This document shows, piece after piece, positions 43,701 through 55,900 of a DNA stretch of 64,000 nucleotides; positions within the stretch are counted from its first letter, which is position 1; each line of letters opens with the position of its first letter. The position numbers were made by a program, and so were the translations under genes. The stretch lies in assembly GCA_947044365.1 (NCBI GenBank), contig OX345636.1:35923212-35987211 (forward strand), given 5' to 3'. Source of the DNA: Petrosia ficiformis (lineage: Eukaryota; Porifera; Demospongiae; Haplosclerida; Petrosiidae). Below the pieces are notes generated by a model, which did not search any database, was not told the DNA's origin, and saw only the letters and a list, made by a program, of their open reading frames with translations.

Positions 43701-46700
43701 CTTGATGGTGCTTAATCGGTCATCAATACCTCAGATCAAAAACAACTGTCTTCGATCATAATTGATGGACTGCATCTTCTTTCCTTGTGTTGCTTTCTGG
43801 TTGGACCAGAAGCTTTTACCTTTCCTTTTCATTATATGAAAAGCTAACACGTGTGATAACACGTGGAATGGAGACCAACACATTAATTTAAAATTAATTA
43901 GTGGGCTAGATGTGTTGCATAATGGCTGGTATCATGATAATTTTTTAAAACAACAGAAACGTTGCAAAAGTTGTAAGGAAGTTGAAACTGCACTAACCAT
44001 GTGTTGTCGAATCATGCACACTTTCAGCAAAACTCCAAATATGGTTAAAAGGCCAGGTTTAATATACAATAAGTGTTCTGGTTTGTGGGAAGTGGGTGGG
44101 AATTATTAGAATCATAGTCAAGAAAACAATGTCATGCAGAAGAACAGTCAAGCAACAGATTTAGTAGAGATGAAATTGCGATCAAAAGAACCAATGCACA
44201 GATTTCTGGGATGAAACAATTTAAATGGGACCTCCAAACTAACTAAAAGCATGAAACACAAGTTCAACATGCCAAGAAGAAATTCGAGAAGATAGCTTCA
44301 ATACGAGGCGGTTTAAAATCCTGCTCCAGGTAACAAACTAATCATCATGTCATTAGAGATATTGCTTTTGTTGTTGTCTATTAATCGTCCTTTTGTACAC
44401 CCTGTAGACAACACAGTACTTTGACACTTTTGTTACAGAGCTTGGTAGCACTTACCCTTTGCTGACTATATTAGTATCGTTTCTGTCTGGAAAGAAGTGG
44501 GGAGTTATACAGATTATTTATATTCATTTTGTGAGATGCACGTTTGATAATAGTTTTAACAATTATTTTTTATATACACTATCATGCCTACTGAAATTAT
44601 TTACGCAGTTTATAGTGACTTGGCATATAAAGCAGTTTGCACAGGTGTGATTCAACAACAGATCGATGGTTTGCAAAATAATTATATTGGAGTTCGTCAC
44701 TCCTTTGTGCTGCTTCGTTGTGCTCATAAGCTCCTGACTAATATAATATGTGTTTTTGATTATGGTAGTACATTTTGTTAGTAACTAAGTAAACTAACAA
44801 TAAATTATACTAAACATAATAATTGTAACCGTATAAAAGCCATTACATTCTTGTCATTAAATATCTTTATAATTTATACTTTTATGCATACAGAGCTCTT
44901 CAGAATAACATTCCACAACCTTAATTTGACTTTGATGTGTCTACTGCAGAAGAATAATGTTGCTTCAATTCTCTTGGCACAACATTCATTTTAACATAAC
45001 TATCTTAGCCTTTTATTTATTGTATTAACCCTCAGTGGTATAGGTGGAGCAGAGGGGTACTGTGTGTCTGTGTTGTCACATAATTTCTGGAAAACTATAA
45101 GACAACATTGGGACTTCAATTGAGCTATCAATTGCAAACAGACTTCAAATCATACAAGGATCAAAGTAAAAGACATGCTTTTTCTGAAACCTTTTAGTTT
45201 TAAATGTATGACAATTTTGTTAACCCATAGCATAGTTGCCGTTTCACAGCTTTCAGAAGACTTCTGGTAGCAAAAGAATACACGAAAAATAACTCATATT
45301 CTTTGAAAGCTATCATTGTTGAAGCTGTGCTTGAAATCAATTATAATTGATGTAATTAGTGGCTGTTGCAACATCAACCACTGGCTGTAAGTATTCAGCC
45401 AAGACATTGACTTTTTAGTTCTACCTATTGAAGCCACAAACTGTTTTTCTAGAATGTTCTTGCATGGGCTTCATTGCAATTCATATAGACTGGAGTGTAA
45501 CACACACACAGCATCATGCTTATTTCTTTCAATAATAATCGAGAATGCTACATGTGGTTTTTCATTACACTTCAAACTTGTGGTAATTATTGCTTTGACA
45601 AAATAAAAATTAATTATATATTCATAATTGCATACCTGTTCAATGATGTCTCCCCGAATTTTATCAATAATCGCATATGGTAACTGTAAAAGATCATTAA
45701 CTGCTTCATTTGCAAGCTCTGATATTACATAAACACCACGATCAGAATAGATGAAATGGATTCTCCCCATAGCTTTTACTATAATGGGTACTGTAGGTAT
45801 TGCATCTCTAAGTATTGCTTTCATAGACGATATGCACTTCTGTGATTCTTCTTTAGATTTCTAAATGACCAAAAGAGCATCAGTAAACAAAGAAAATGCC
45901 ATTCATTCAGTGTTTTTATTAAGGCATGGAGAACGTATATTGTCAATGAGTCAATTACTGCTAACCTCCATTTGGATATGAAGCTTCTGAAGCCTTGCTA
46001 TCAGGTTTATCACCTCCCCTCCAATAGTATTAGCATACAACTGAAGGGATACAGAAGACATTCATATAGTACACTTCAAAGTGTTTCCTTTTAAATGAAC
46101 CTAAATTATACCCCAACAAAGAAATGATAGGTAACTAGGAAGCAGAGGTTTTGATAAGTTTTGAAGCTTCGGCCAAATTGGCTCAAAAATGGTTAGTGTG
46201 TGCAAAACTGAAAATACATCTTGAGCCAATTAACTAAGAGTTATTGCTGTTAGTGACAATATAATCATAATTAACTGCGCCACTGGCCCAAAGAGAAAAC
46301 TGTGCAGTACCTAATAAGAAGCTCTTTGGGCCAATGGTGTGTCATATGAGCTTATCAAAAACACTGCTAGAAAGAAATAATGTAGTACCTGTCTACTGTC
46401 TCCAAACACACGTCCCTCTCGTGGTTTTCCAAATTCACTACTTTGTAATAGGCGAGGCAGTATGTCTGTTTCTATGTACACAATATGAGTATTATTCTTC
46501 ATATCAGGACAGTCAGATAGTGTCTCTGACACTCCATCTAGTGTTACCATCGGGGGAGAGAAAGAGATACAGGCAACACTACTCTTGAGGTCATCAATAT
46601 CTAGACAGCTCTGATTCCATACAGCAGAATGAACTGACATTGCGATCAGGGCTCCAAAAGAAAAACCTAAATTGTTGTAATTGAAAAGTAAATGAATTTA

Positions 46701-49478
46701 AAAAATAAACAATTCATATTCACAGTTGGACGTACCGGTGAAGATTATTTGATGACCTTCTCTTATACGTTCTACAAAGAAACGGACTGGAATTTGATCA
46801 GCCTGAGTACAGATACCTAAAATACCAAAGCTGTACAATGCAATTGATATATGTATATCAGTTTTACCTTCATTGAAAGTGCTATACTTGCCTTGCCATT
46901 CCTGAAGAATGGGCTCTCCACGAAAAGCGATAAATAGAACGTTGTCTTTTTTTGCAATGGCATACCGTTCCACACCTTCATCATCCTGGTCTTTAGAAGG
47001 ATTCTCAGACAGACTAACCTCTTGCAATGCATGTGGATTGTGGGAAAGAAATGCATCATATTTTCGCACATCAGTAGAGTATACCATATTACAAAGAAGC
47101 ATTGCATGGTACACATTATCTTTGCAAAAGAGCTGCTTTGCAGCTTGTGGCTCTATCTCAGAGATAGAAGTGGACAATTCTGAAACTTTGAGCTTTGAAC
47201 ATAATTTTCCAAATTCACTAAAGCACCATTCATGTAGCTTAGTGGGGACGAGGGCCTCTTCACACAGAAGCTTTAGAAATGATTCAATTTCACCTTCTGC
47301 TACTGCAGTTTCAATTGCATTTTTGATGAAACGTGTAATAAATTCCTTGACTAGGTTATGCTTTGCATCAAGATTTTCATCAGATTGGTAAATGCTTTTT
47401 CGTAATATAATTAGTTCCTCTTTCAAGTGGGTTTTTGCATTGGATTCTTCTGATGAAGGAGAGGCATTTTCTTTTTGTTTTTGTTTAAGACGTTCTTGTA
47501 AATCCCCTGTAAATAGAATTTTAAAAAACACAAAATAATTATAATTATTATTTTTGTAAACTGCCAAGAAAATGTCAATGAATAAACTAAAACAACTATA
47601 CATTGTAAGTTTTGTAACATATAAAGTCTGTAACTGTGTATGGAAATTCATTCTAAAGAGCATGCATGGACAATATCTGATACTATTTGATTCTTAATCT
47701 ATTTTATATTTCAATTACCACATCGATAAAGTACTGAGACATGCATTGTCACAATCTCACATTTATCACAAAACTGTCTATACTCAATTAAACTAACTGT
47801 TTATACTCAATGTGACACTCACAGTAACTGAGGGTCACATTATTTTAATCAGAAGTGTCATACGCTCTGTTTTAAAATGAAGTCACGCCTTATAAAATGT
47901 CTGCAGTACAGAAATGGTAATAAAAAGCTAACTAGTGGTGATCAACGTACAGGTTTATTGGTATGACTATAGCAGAGTTCTGAAAAGTCTAAAGAGTCTT
48001 CCTGAAAACTTTCTTGAAGTGTGTGCAGTAGTTTAAGAGAAAGCCAGTGATTTATATAATAACTATGGAGAGGTTATGTTCTCTTGTGCTAGCTAAAATG
48101 TCATTTACACCTCATCACAAAACCTGATTAACAATAGTGTAAACATGATCAAATATATTTGTGTATAATCAATTTACATGTATTATACCATATATAGTAT
48201 TGTATTATATAGTAATAATAATAGGATTAACAATTAAGTACACATATAAGCCCACACAAAATCACTGCTTACTATATATATATAACCATAATTAGAAGAT
48301 CATTGATATACATGTATAATGTGGAACGAAATCCAAAACGAAACAGAATTGAACTGACTTCAAATATTGTATACAATTTTATACCTAATAACATCCAACA
48401 TGCACACTAGGCAAGCCAAAATCATCAATGTAAGTTGTTAGCCTGTATAAAACAATTTCTATATCTGGTTTGGGAGGGAAAGTAATTCCGCACAGAAATT
48501 TTTTAGGTTGGCCACACCCATTTTCCTTCTTAAATATAAACCACACTCATGACAACTGTTTTGCAAACTGCTGTAGACACTATTTGGGAGTAGTATTATA
48601 ATTATCTTTGAAGCTTCAAGTAGATAGAACCCTGTATTTAGATCAGATCTGATTCAGAATGCATTGTAATTCACACTCTGAACACTGTGAGATCATTTAT
48701 AATGCAGAACAAAATGGACTTGTAAACCACATCCACTTATACTTTCTTGCTTTGTATCATCAGTTGCAATTGCAAAGGTTCTGGCATGCATGCATATAAT
48801 TATAATGTTATAATTGCCTCTTGTGCAATAATGCAACATATAGTGCTTTGTGTCTATACAAAGTGCATAATTATATATAGGAACAAAAGAGAATAGAAAA
48901 GTATAACCTGACAAGTCACACAATTCACATGTATGGTTGAGCAGTTACAGTGAGTCACCAAACACCAACAGGTATAGGCCAACATTAAAGTAGTCTGGCA
49001 GACAACAATATACTCTCTTCTATATTATGTATATACTCTTGCTAAATAATAGGAAATATTTTTGCTGCAGCAACTAATTACTCTCATGGTTGCACATTTA
49101 TTGAATGGCACCGCCCTTTGACAATAACAACATTCATCACTTTCAGAATGGCCCCTGTATAACACTATATAATTGTATTTTTACTAAGTCACCTCTTAAG
49201 CGATCTCCCCACTCTTGTGTGCTTTTTTTATCTGACTTTTTCAGGACACGGCAGAACTTCTCAAAAGTCTTAGGATCTTTCTTTATTGCCTGCATAACAG
49301 CATAAATCAATACTCTTGTTCGCTTCTTAGGAGAATCACGATCGTCAAAAGATGCTTGCCACTGGTCTTCATTGATGATCTTAAGAGATAGTAGCTCATC
49401 ACTGATCTGTTCTGGAGGAATCTTTTCTACAAGTTTGGGTAACCTTGATATGATCACCTCGTAGGCTTCTTCGCCCAT
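34740..49478 (-). CDS. CARD-lipase-like-GTPase-ZU5-UPA-Death protein, 17 exons, 1868 aa
   Basis: Exons (5' to 3'): 49478-49193, 47506-46868, 46816-46736, 46666-46389, 46040-45966, 45860-45636, 43409-43379, 43134-42761, 42621-41053, 40989-40805, 40115-39664, 39380-39270, 38653-38058, 38001-37855, 37629-37434, 36395-36339, 35044-34740. All introns are GT-AG and every phase matches (5607 nt). Residues 1-95 are a CARD. About 230-410 is a class-3-lipase-like fold with FIAFRGE, nucleophile elbow GFSFG (Ser338) and ETDILPRL (Asp403). 539-663 is a beta-rich segment. 664-1160 is mostly helical. Next comes a GTPase: P-loop GLSNSGKS (1169-1176), G3 DFPG (1216-1219), G4-like THAD (1274-1277). ZU5 (about 1436-1570, IPPGALLADD), a UPA-like region (about 1684-1749) and Death (about 1770-1860) end the protein. 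CARD and Death recruit partners, so an intracellular signalling switch is likely. Function is inferred; the 31-nt exon 7 is the weakest call. Confidence 0.85.
35185..35857. mobile_element. TTAA-flanked MITE in intron 16 of the CARD-to-Death gene
   Basis: The ends are inverted repeats GGTGGCGCTCTAGC (35189-35202) and GCTAGAGAGCCACC (about 35840-35853), with TTAA directly outside both (35185-35188 and 35854-35857). TTAA duplication is typical of piggyBac-type insertion, although the termini are not the usual CCC. The interior has no transposase. The short open frames inside are non-coding. Confidence 0.7.
38913..39196. mobile_element. TA-flanked MITE with 13-bp inverted ends
   Basis: It starts TTGGTTAGTACAG and ends CTGTACTAACCAA, with TA outside both ends, as for Tc1/mariner-type insertion. 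At about 284 bp it has no coding capacity. Its left end recurs at about 50880 (TTGGTTAGTACAGTTGCAAG), so the family is dispersed locally. It sits in the intron upstream of the ZU5 exon and is not seen in the duplicate near 24.5 kb. Confidence 0.75.
43410..45635. other. Long intron 6 of the CARD-to-Death gene
   Basis: No minus-strand exon with good splice sites is seen here apart from the flanking ones. Plus-strand open frames at 43516-43761 and 43912-44109 have no recognised domain. The phrase around 43580 (CAGATCCAGAATTTTGAAAG) is repeat-like and may belong to a transposon inserted in the intron. Confidence 0.4.
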
Positions 49479-50382
49479 TTTTCAATGCTTAAGGCACCCC
49501 CACCCACTACTAATTATACTGTACTGTAATGCGCCCAAGCTGCAAGTGGGCGGAGTACTTAATATCTAATTACTTGCAGCTCTATAACTCTCACATTTTA
49601 TAAGAATCAAGATTCTAACTTACTTAGCTGGAATGAAGAGTTGTTAAAGCAAGCCATTGATGTTAAATTTATGCTTCGTTATTAACACCAGGAAGAGAGT
49701 AAGACGAGCGCTTGAAAATTTAGTACTTCCACGGGCAACGCCCACCTCTATACTCGCCTGCATAACTTCTGCATTTTAAATAGGCTAGCAGTGACTTTTA
49801 ACTGACTTAGTTAGACAGAAGACTATCTAAGAAAGCTGTAGATACCAAAAACATGCTTCGTTAGCTACATTGTGTTATTAACATGCAAAAGCAATATGTA
49901 CTTTACACATGTAAAATTAGACACATGTGCTGACTTTGCTATTATATCACATGCTATTTGCTATTATATCACATGCTATTTGCTATTATAAGTACAAATT
50001 TGTATACATATTATATTGAAACTCAATTGAAGGTTAAAATAACCTATTTTTTTTACAGTGTATGATTTGTGTAGTGTTATAATTGTTTCGGTAACAAAAT
50101 GTGCTTTGCTTATTTTAGTTGCCAAAATAATTATTTGGGTTTCTTATTGACAACAGTTATAGTGTCACTTTTAGTATTACACAATGTAAAGGTAACAACA
50201 ACAAACTGAATATTTTCTGTGTATATAATAATTATTAATCTATCATGATAATGATAATACATAAATGTATAGCATTTCTTATTACAAGAGTAACACATGT
50301 ATATACAACTACTCCACTACTATTTAGGCTAGTTAGTTATCTAGTGTGTCACACTTCACAAGGGTTGATGCAAGTACATTGT
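49479..50382. other. 5' side of the CARD-to-Death gene and dispersed repeat
   Basis: About 49680-49870 is the second copy of the dispersed repeat at 27240-27560. The interval also holds a threefold TTTGCTATTATATCACATGC-like repeat (about 49935-49990) and the presumed promoter. No gene is seen. Confidence 0.4.
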
Positions 50383-50792
50383 TCATACAATTATTAGTAA
50401 TAATACTAACAAACTGATTTGTCCTGAATTTCCATAACTAGAGACACCGGTAAAAGCAAGTTGCTGACACAACACATTTGCTTCACTGTATCCAAAATAA
50501 GCATCATCACAAATATTACCCCATGTGTCATCATAGTATATCTCAGCTATACCAGAACTCCAAGCTTGAATTGTGGAATAATGATTATCTCTGACCAAAC
50601 GCAGTGCACCATTGGAAGTTTCTGAAAAGGTATAATATATTTCTCTTTCTATATATAATATATATAACATATATATTATAATAATTATTGTATAGAAAGT
50701 TATGAAATAATCTAGCTCAGTACATACTCACCTCCCGCAACTTGCGTTACTGCGATAGAAAAAAGAAGAAATAGACTTAGATGCAGTTCCAT
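50383..50792 (-). pseudogene. Truncated secreted SRCR-domain gene
   Basis: Exon 1 is 50792-50732: ATG, then a clear signal peptide MELHLSLFLLFSIAVTQVAG, then a GTGAGT donor in phase 1. Exon 2 starts at 50621 after CAG and reads ETSNGALRLVRDN, then GIAEIYYDDTWGNICDDAYF, then ANVLCQQLAF. This is the first half of a scavenger receptor cysteine-rich domain. It ends at 50383 after YGNSGQISL and a short hydrophobic run, lacking the second half of the SRCR domain with its remaining cysteines. No further SRCR exon is visible before the CARD gene. It is either a broken remnant or a gene whose later exons were lost; a very short secreted product of about 100 residues is possible. SRCR proteins bind ligands outside the cell. 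Confidence 0.65.
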
Positions 50793-52963
50793 AATAATAT
50801 TCTGCAACAATTCTAAACGGGGGTGTGTCATCCAGGTAGTAAGTATAATCGAACCCGTGGGAAAGCAATAACAAATATATTGGTTAGTACAGTTGCAAGG
50901 ATTTAACAATTAGTTGGTTGTTCGGATACATACATCTAACACCATAGCTACTTTGGTCTAATTATATTAAAATACGTAAGAGATATATGTACCTATTATA
51001 ATCAATTATCATATTACCAGAGATTTCAGCCCATCACTTCTGTATGGGCAGCCTTTTTTATTTCCCGTGCCATCCCTACATAGAGAGTACTATACTACCG
51101 TACTCTCAGATAACAAAGTGGAGCCATGATTACACGGAAGTGTGTGAGTACATGTTGTATAATAGAAATTAAATTTTACTACTTTCTATTTCATTGAAAG
51201 TCTAGACAGTGGTATGTACTATAATAACATCATCAACTGATGTCACATACACAGCTCAGGCTATCAACTAATAGTTGTATAAACACAACAGTTTGGAATC
51301 CAAACAAATAGTATTATGTTGACATGTAGTAATATTGTTGCACACGGCATATGCACACATATTTTAAGAACTGTATTGTATGCACATGCATAGCTAGAGC
51401 CAACACATTATCTCACTGTAATAATTGGTTATATAAACATTGAATCAATTGTGGAATAGTAGATATTTTTTTAGTTGCTGACAGTCGATTCTAGACTTCT
51501 GCAACTATGTAGAGAACAAGCTTAAGAAGGTACATATTAAGTTAACATTCTTTTTAGTTTTTACATATTCAAAATTCTGCTTAGGGGTCAAATATCACAA
51601 CATCACCCCCTCTATGGTTAAACAACATTTATTTCATGATAGAAGGTTCAAATTTAACTCAATCAAATATCTATTAAAGCACTGTAAAGAACATCAAAAG
51701 TTGAATATATTGAATTAGAATGTGTACATGTATGACTGTTAGCACAGCTAGACTGTACTATCTATGCTGTTAGGAATAGATCTGAAATTTAACCCAAGCA
51801 AAAAACTGATTAAACCATTGTAAAGATTATCAAAAGTGGAAATGCTGTGCTATTATTAGGTATGATTTCAACAAAGTCTTTTCATGATTGAAGCTCCAAA
51901 TTTAACTTAAGCAAAAATCTGTTAACACCACTGTATAAAACAGCATCAGATTTTGCACTGAAGTATGACATACATAATTATGGATCTTATAGTCCATATC
52001 CCAATTACATATAATGCATGTTTTGCAGATATATTCCTTAGAAGATTGATGTCACACATATGTGACATTTCACTCCTACGTGGTTCGGAGTGCGTTCCTA
52101 GCATTACGAAGCTCTCCAAATGCTTGTAATTGGTGTCAGGCATAAGCCAAGTGGCTAAAGAAGTTGATAGCTTTTCGACCGCCCTTTGGCCTAAATAACG
52201 AGTACGGAGGGAATTTTAAAGGGGGTGTCCCGCCATTAATGGGAGTTCGAAGGGGGCTCACCCCCTCGCCGCCCACGCAAATTGTGGTTTCAGTGACCCC
52301 GCCCACGCGCTCTGGTGGGCACCTGAGGCATTTCCCTTGCTGTAAAACCTGAAATCGTGGGTGTAGCTAGTACCAACATGCAGTGGGGTCATTTTGTTTG
52401 CCACAGTTCCAGTCAGAAGAGGGAGAGCACAGCATTTGATTTAATCCTACGAAGCGATTGGGGACATTCAGGTCCCGGTAAGCAAGTTGGTAGAAGTAGT
52501 ACTCCATGTCGGAAAGGAGCCAAGTTTGGGGTAGAGAAAGTGAATGGTGGCCAAAGTATATGCAATCAAGTCGCCAGTGTTGGAAATGGGAAGAATGTTG
52601 AAAAACAAGCTCAGTCCTCTAAGGGATATTATATATATATATATATATATATAACCATGCATGCATGCATGCAGTTTTGTTTCACTCAGGAGGGCAGTAT
52701 AATCATAAGTGGTAAATTCAATTACAATATTACACCAGAGAAATTATTGATAAATTGAAAATATAAATTTTTGATATGATTATAATCATAATAATAATAA
52801 TTATTATTATTATTAAAAAAGGAATACATAATAATAGCTATTTAATTTTTGTAAAACGAAACAAATGACAAAACAATACTCAATTTATGATAAAGATTCA
52901 TCTAAAATAATATAATTGTAAGAATTCGCAAAAGATTTAATTTTTCCAAACAAAATTTATTTA
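50793..52963. other. Intergenic between SRCR remnant and kinase 3' end
   Basis: A fragment of the TA-flanked MITE family starts at about 50880. A G/C-richer patch at about 52180-52620, with open plus-strand frames (52164-52352, 52357-52758), may be part of a mobile element; no domain is recognised. A (TA)n run and a CATG-type run lie at about 52628-52673. AAT/ATT-rich sequence lies at 52780-52815. Confidence 0.4.
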
Positions 52964-55900
52964 TCACTGTGATGTTCTGTCACAATTAACTGTTCCATTA
53001 GGTGGTAATGTGTTGCTGTTAGATTCATTCTCAATAACTACATCAATTTCATCATTATGTAATATAACATCACTTTCCTCATGTTTAAGAGAATCGGGCG
53101 GAGACTCTTGTGATGAATCCTCAATTACATAATACAAGTGTCCGATCTCAGAGACCTCTTTTAATGATTTATTCATTTCTCCAATATCAATTTCATCCAA
53201 ATTAATTACCGAGGTAGGTTTTTCATCTTGTTTTTCATCTGGTTTTTCATCCGGTATTTCATCTAGTTTTTCAAGAGGAGAAGGTCTCTCGGTATTTTCT
53301 TCTGATTGTGATGAATTTATTTTAGGCGTTTGCTCTTCTTCACCTTCAACATTAGACTCATTCCTAGTTTTAGTATCTGTATGAGGCTCTCTGGTATCCA
53401 CAGGTGAGTCTGTAGGCACTTTCACTTCCTCTGTCACATCGTTCTGCTTATGTGTAGTTTCATCTTGTTGTGTAATTGTTTCTTCTTTCTCATCCCCTCC
53501 ATCTGGTAAAATTTTTTTCTCTTCTGTTAAGTCTTCTGACTGATCACTTGAATTTTTCTTTTCACCATTACTTATATCATCATCAGGTTCATTCACTAGT
53601 ACCAGAGTACCAGCTTGGGCCTCTTCATAAAGACCATACTGTAAACAGAAATGAAAGGCAGTAAATTTAGCGGTGGAATGTACATTAATTGTAATCATGG
53701 AATGGGAATGTGACTAATTCAGAAATGGGATAATGGAATAGGTAATAGTAAAGAATAAATGTTTCAAAGTAACAGTATTGTGTATTTACAAAAAAGTCAA
53801 ATAATACCCAGTGGTGGAGCCAGCACACACACACACACACACCCCACACTCCATAAATTGCACACACCCACATGGTAATGGCTGTTTGATGACTAAAAAC
53901 AAGAAAGGTATTCATTTATACTTACTATCAAGTAGTATTTTGAATACAAAGTATATGTAATTTATATACATGTAGATATAATATAGTTAAGGAGCTGGTG
54001 TAACAATATTAACTCCCAGATTGCACCATACCCCCTTTTTTAGGCGTCCAAAATCAAGATTTTTCTTGGGGGCATGTCCTCAAACCCCCTAGATGAACCA
54101 CGGAAATCATACTACCAAAATCTCAGATCCTGAATCCGCCCCCGATACCAGGTACAATGTAAATTAATATGTAATTGTATACATGTGTACAGGCAGGCAG
54201 ACTAACATTTTATTTGACAACCATAACCATATTTCATAAATAATGTTCACTAATTAAAATCGTAACATTGCCCATGTCTGAACTAACTATTATAGGCATA
54301 CATTTTAGTTAATTATGCCATACCAATTTGTCTTTCAAATCACCAAATTTTGGTCTGTCATCAGGTTCATGTCGAGTACAGTCAAGTATAATATCATATC
54401 TATAATAGAACAGTATTGTGTGACTATCATGTGATTATTAATACGGTATTGAATAAGAGTTATTAACTATATAGTATAAGAAGAGTATAATAGATACATG
54501 TAAATGTGGCAGCTGTGCAAATGGTAAAAGGATTGATAGAAACCAGTAATTCATAAATGAATGACCTGTGATAAGAGGACGAATGTATGACTGATGGATG
54601 AATAAGGATAGGTATTATGCATGTTCTGATGCAATGATAAATGGATAGATAGATAGTTGGACACATTTGCAGATAGATGGATGGATTGATTGCTCAATAG
54701 ACACAAGTATAGTATAATGAAAGCTAGTCAATAGTATTACTACAGGCAATGAGGAAAAAGGCATCAATACTACAAGTTCATTAGCCACTTGTAATGGGAG
54801 AATTGTTATAGATTATAGACATTTCACAGATTATTGTCTGGAAATTGGTTGTTGTTTTGTACTGTGAGAGACATGGAAGGACAATCATACATACATGTAT
54901 TCAACATGTAAATTGCTTACAAGACTATTGGACAAGATTTTGGCTTATTTAATTTCAATCCATGCTCTTCTATTTGCTCAAGAAGCTCTCTATTCTCCAC
55001 TCCTGGATAAGGAGTACGTCCAAGTGTCATTATCTCCCATAAGAGCACACCAAAACTCCTGCAATGTTTGTAACAGTTATGTACATGTGTATACATGTAT
55101 GTACATGTACATGTAAGATAATGTACTGTACATGTAAATATAATAGTGAACAATAAACTGACTATAGTACAGTACCTGTACATGTATGTACATGTACATG
55201 TAAGATAATGTACTGTACATGTAAATATAATAGTGAACAATAAACTGACTATAGTACAGTACCTGTACATGTATGTACATGTACATGTAAGATAATGTAC
55301 TGTACATGTAAATATAATAGTGAACAATAAACTGACTATAGTACAGTACTTGTACATGTATGTACAATTGTACATGTACATGTAAGATAATGTACTGTAC
55401 ATGTAAATATAATAGTGAACAATAAACTGACTATAGTACAGTACCTGTACATGTATGTACATGTACTTGTACTCAGAGCTAGTGCTATAAAGTTAATGTT
55501 AGTGGTATTATATGTTATCAGCCAGTGAAATAAATACAGTATGTGGTAGCAGTATGTAGTAGCAGTATGTGGTAGCAGACTGTCAGTGGATTTGGTTGAA
55601 AACTAATGGATTAAAACTTCCAGTACTAGCATTGAGGTATACTGTAGTGCCTCATTTGCTAACTTCACAGTAATTATGATCTTCTTGAGTGGCTTCTGTT
55701 TTCAAACATTTCCTTTCAAAATTTTCCTGGAGCAAGAGCAGTGTGGAACAAAACACAATGCTGTTTTTGATTGTGAATGTGATTCTGGTCTCAGTTAAAT
55801 ATGTCCCTTTGCTTGCATACCAAATGCTAGTCAGGCGTTATAATATACATGTATATATAGTCACACAGCTTATCTTCAAGTTATGTTTATTGAAACTTTA

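Noticed and set aside
43516..44109. Plus-strand ORFs in intron 6 of the CARD-to-Death gene
   Set aside because: No domain, start context or splice partner; repeat-like composition.
46909..47391. Plus-strand ORF of 160 codons
   Set aside because: It is the antisense shadow of exon 2 of the CARD-to-Death gene.
52357..52758. Plus-strand ORF of 133 codons
   Set aside because: It ends in a (TA)n/CATG microsatellite and shows no domain or splice support; a transposon fragment is more likely.
53476..53664. Plus-strand ORF
   Set aside because: It is the antisense shadow of the acidic kinase tail.
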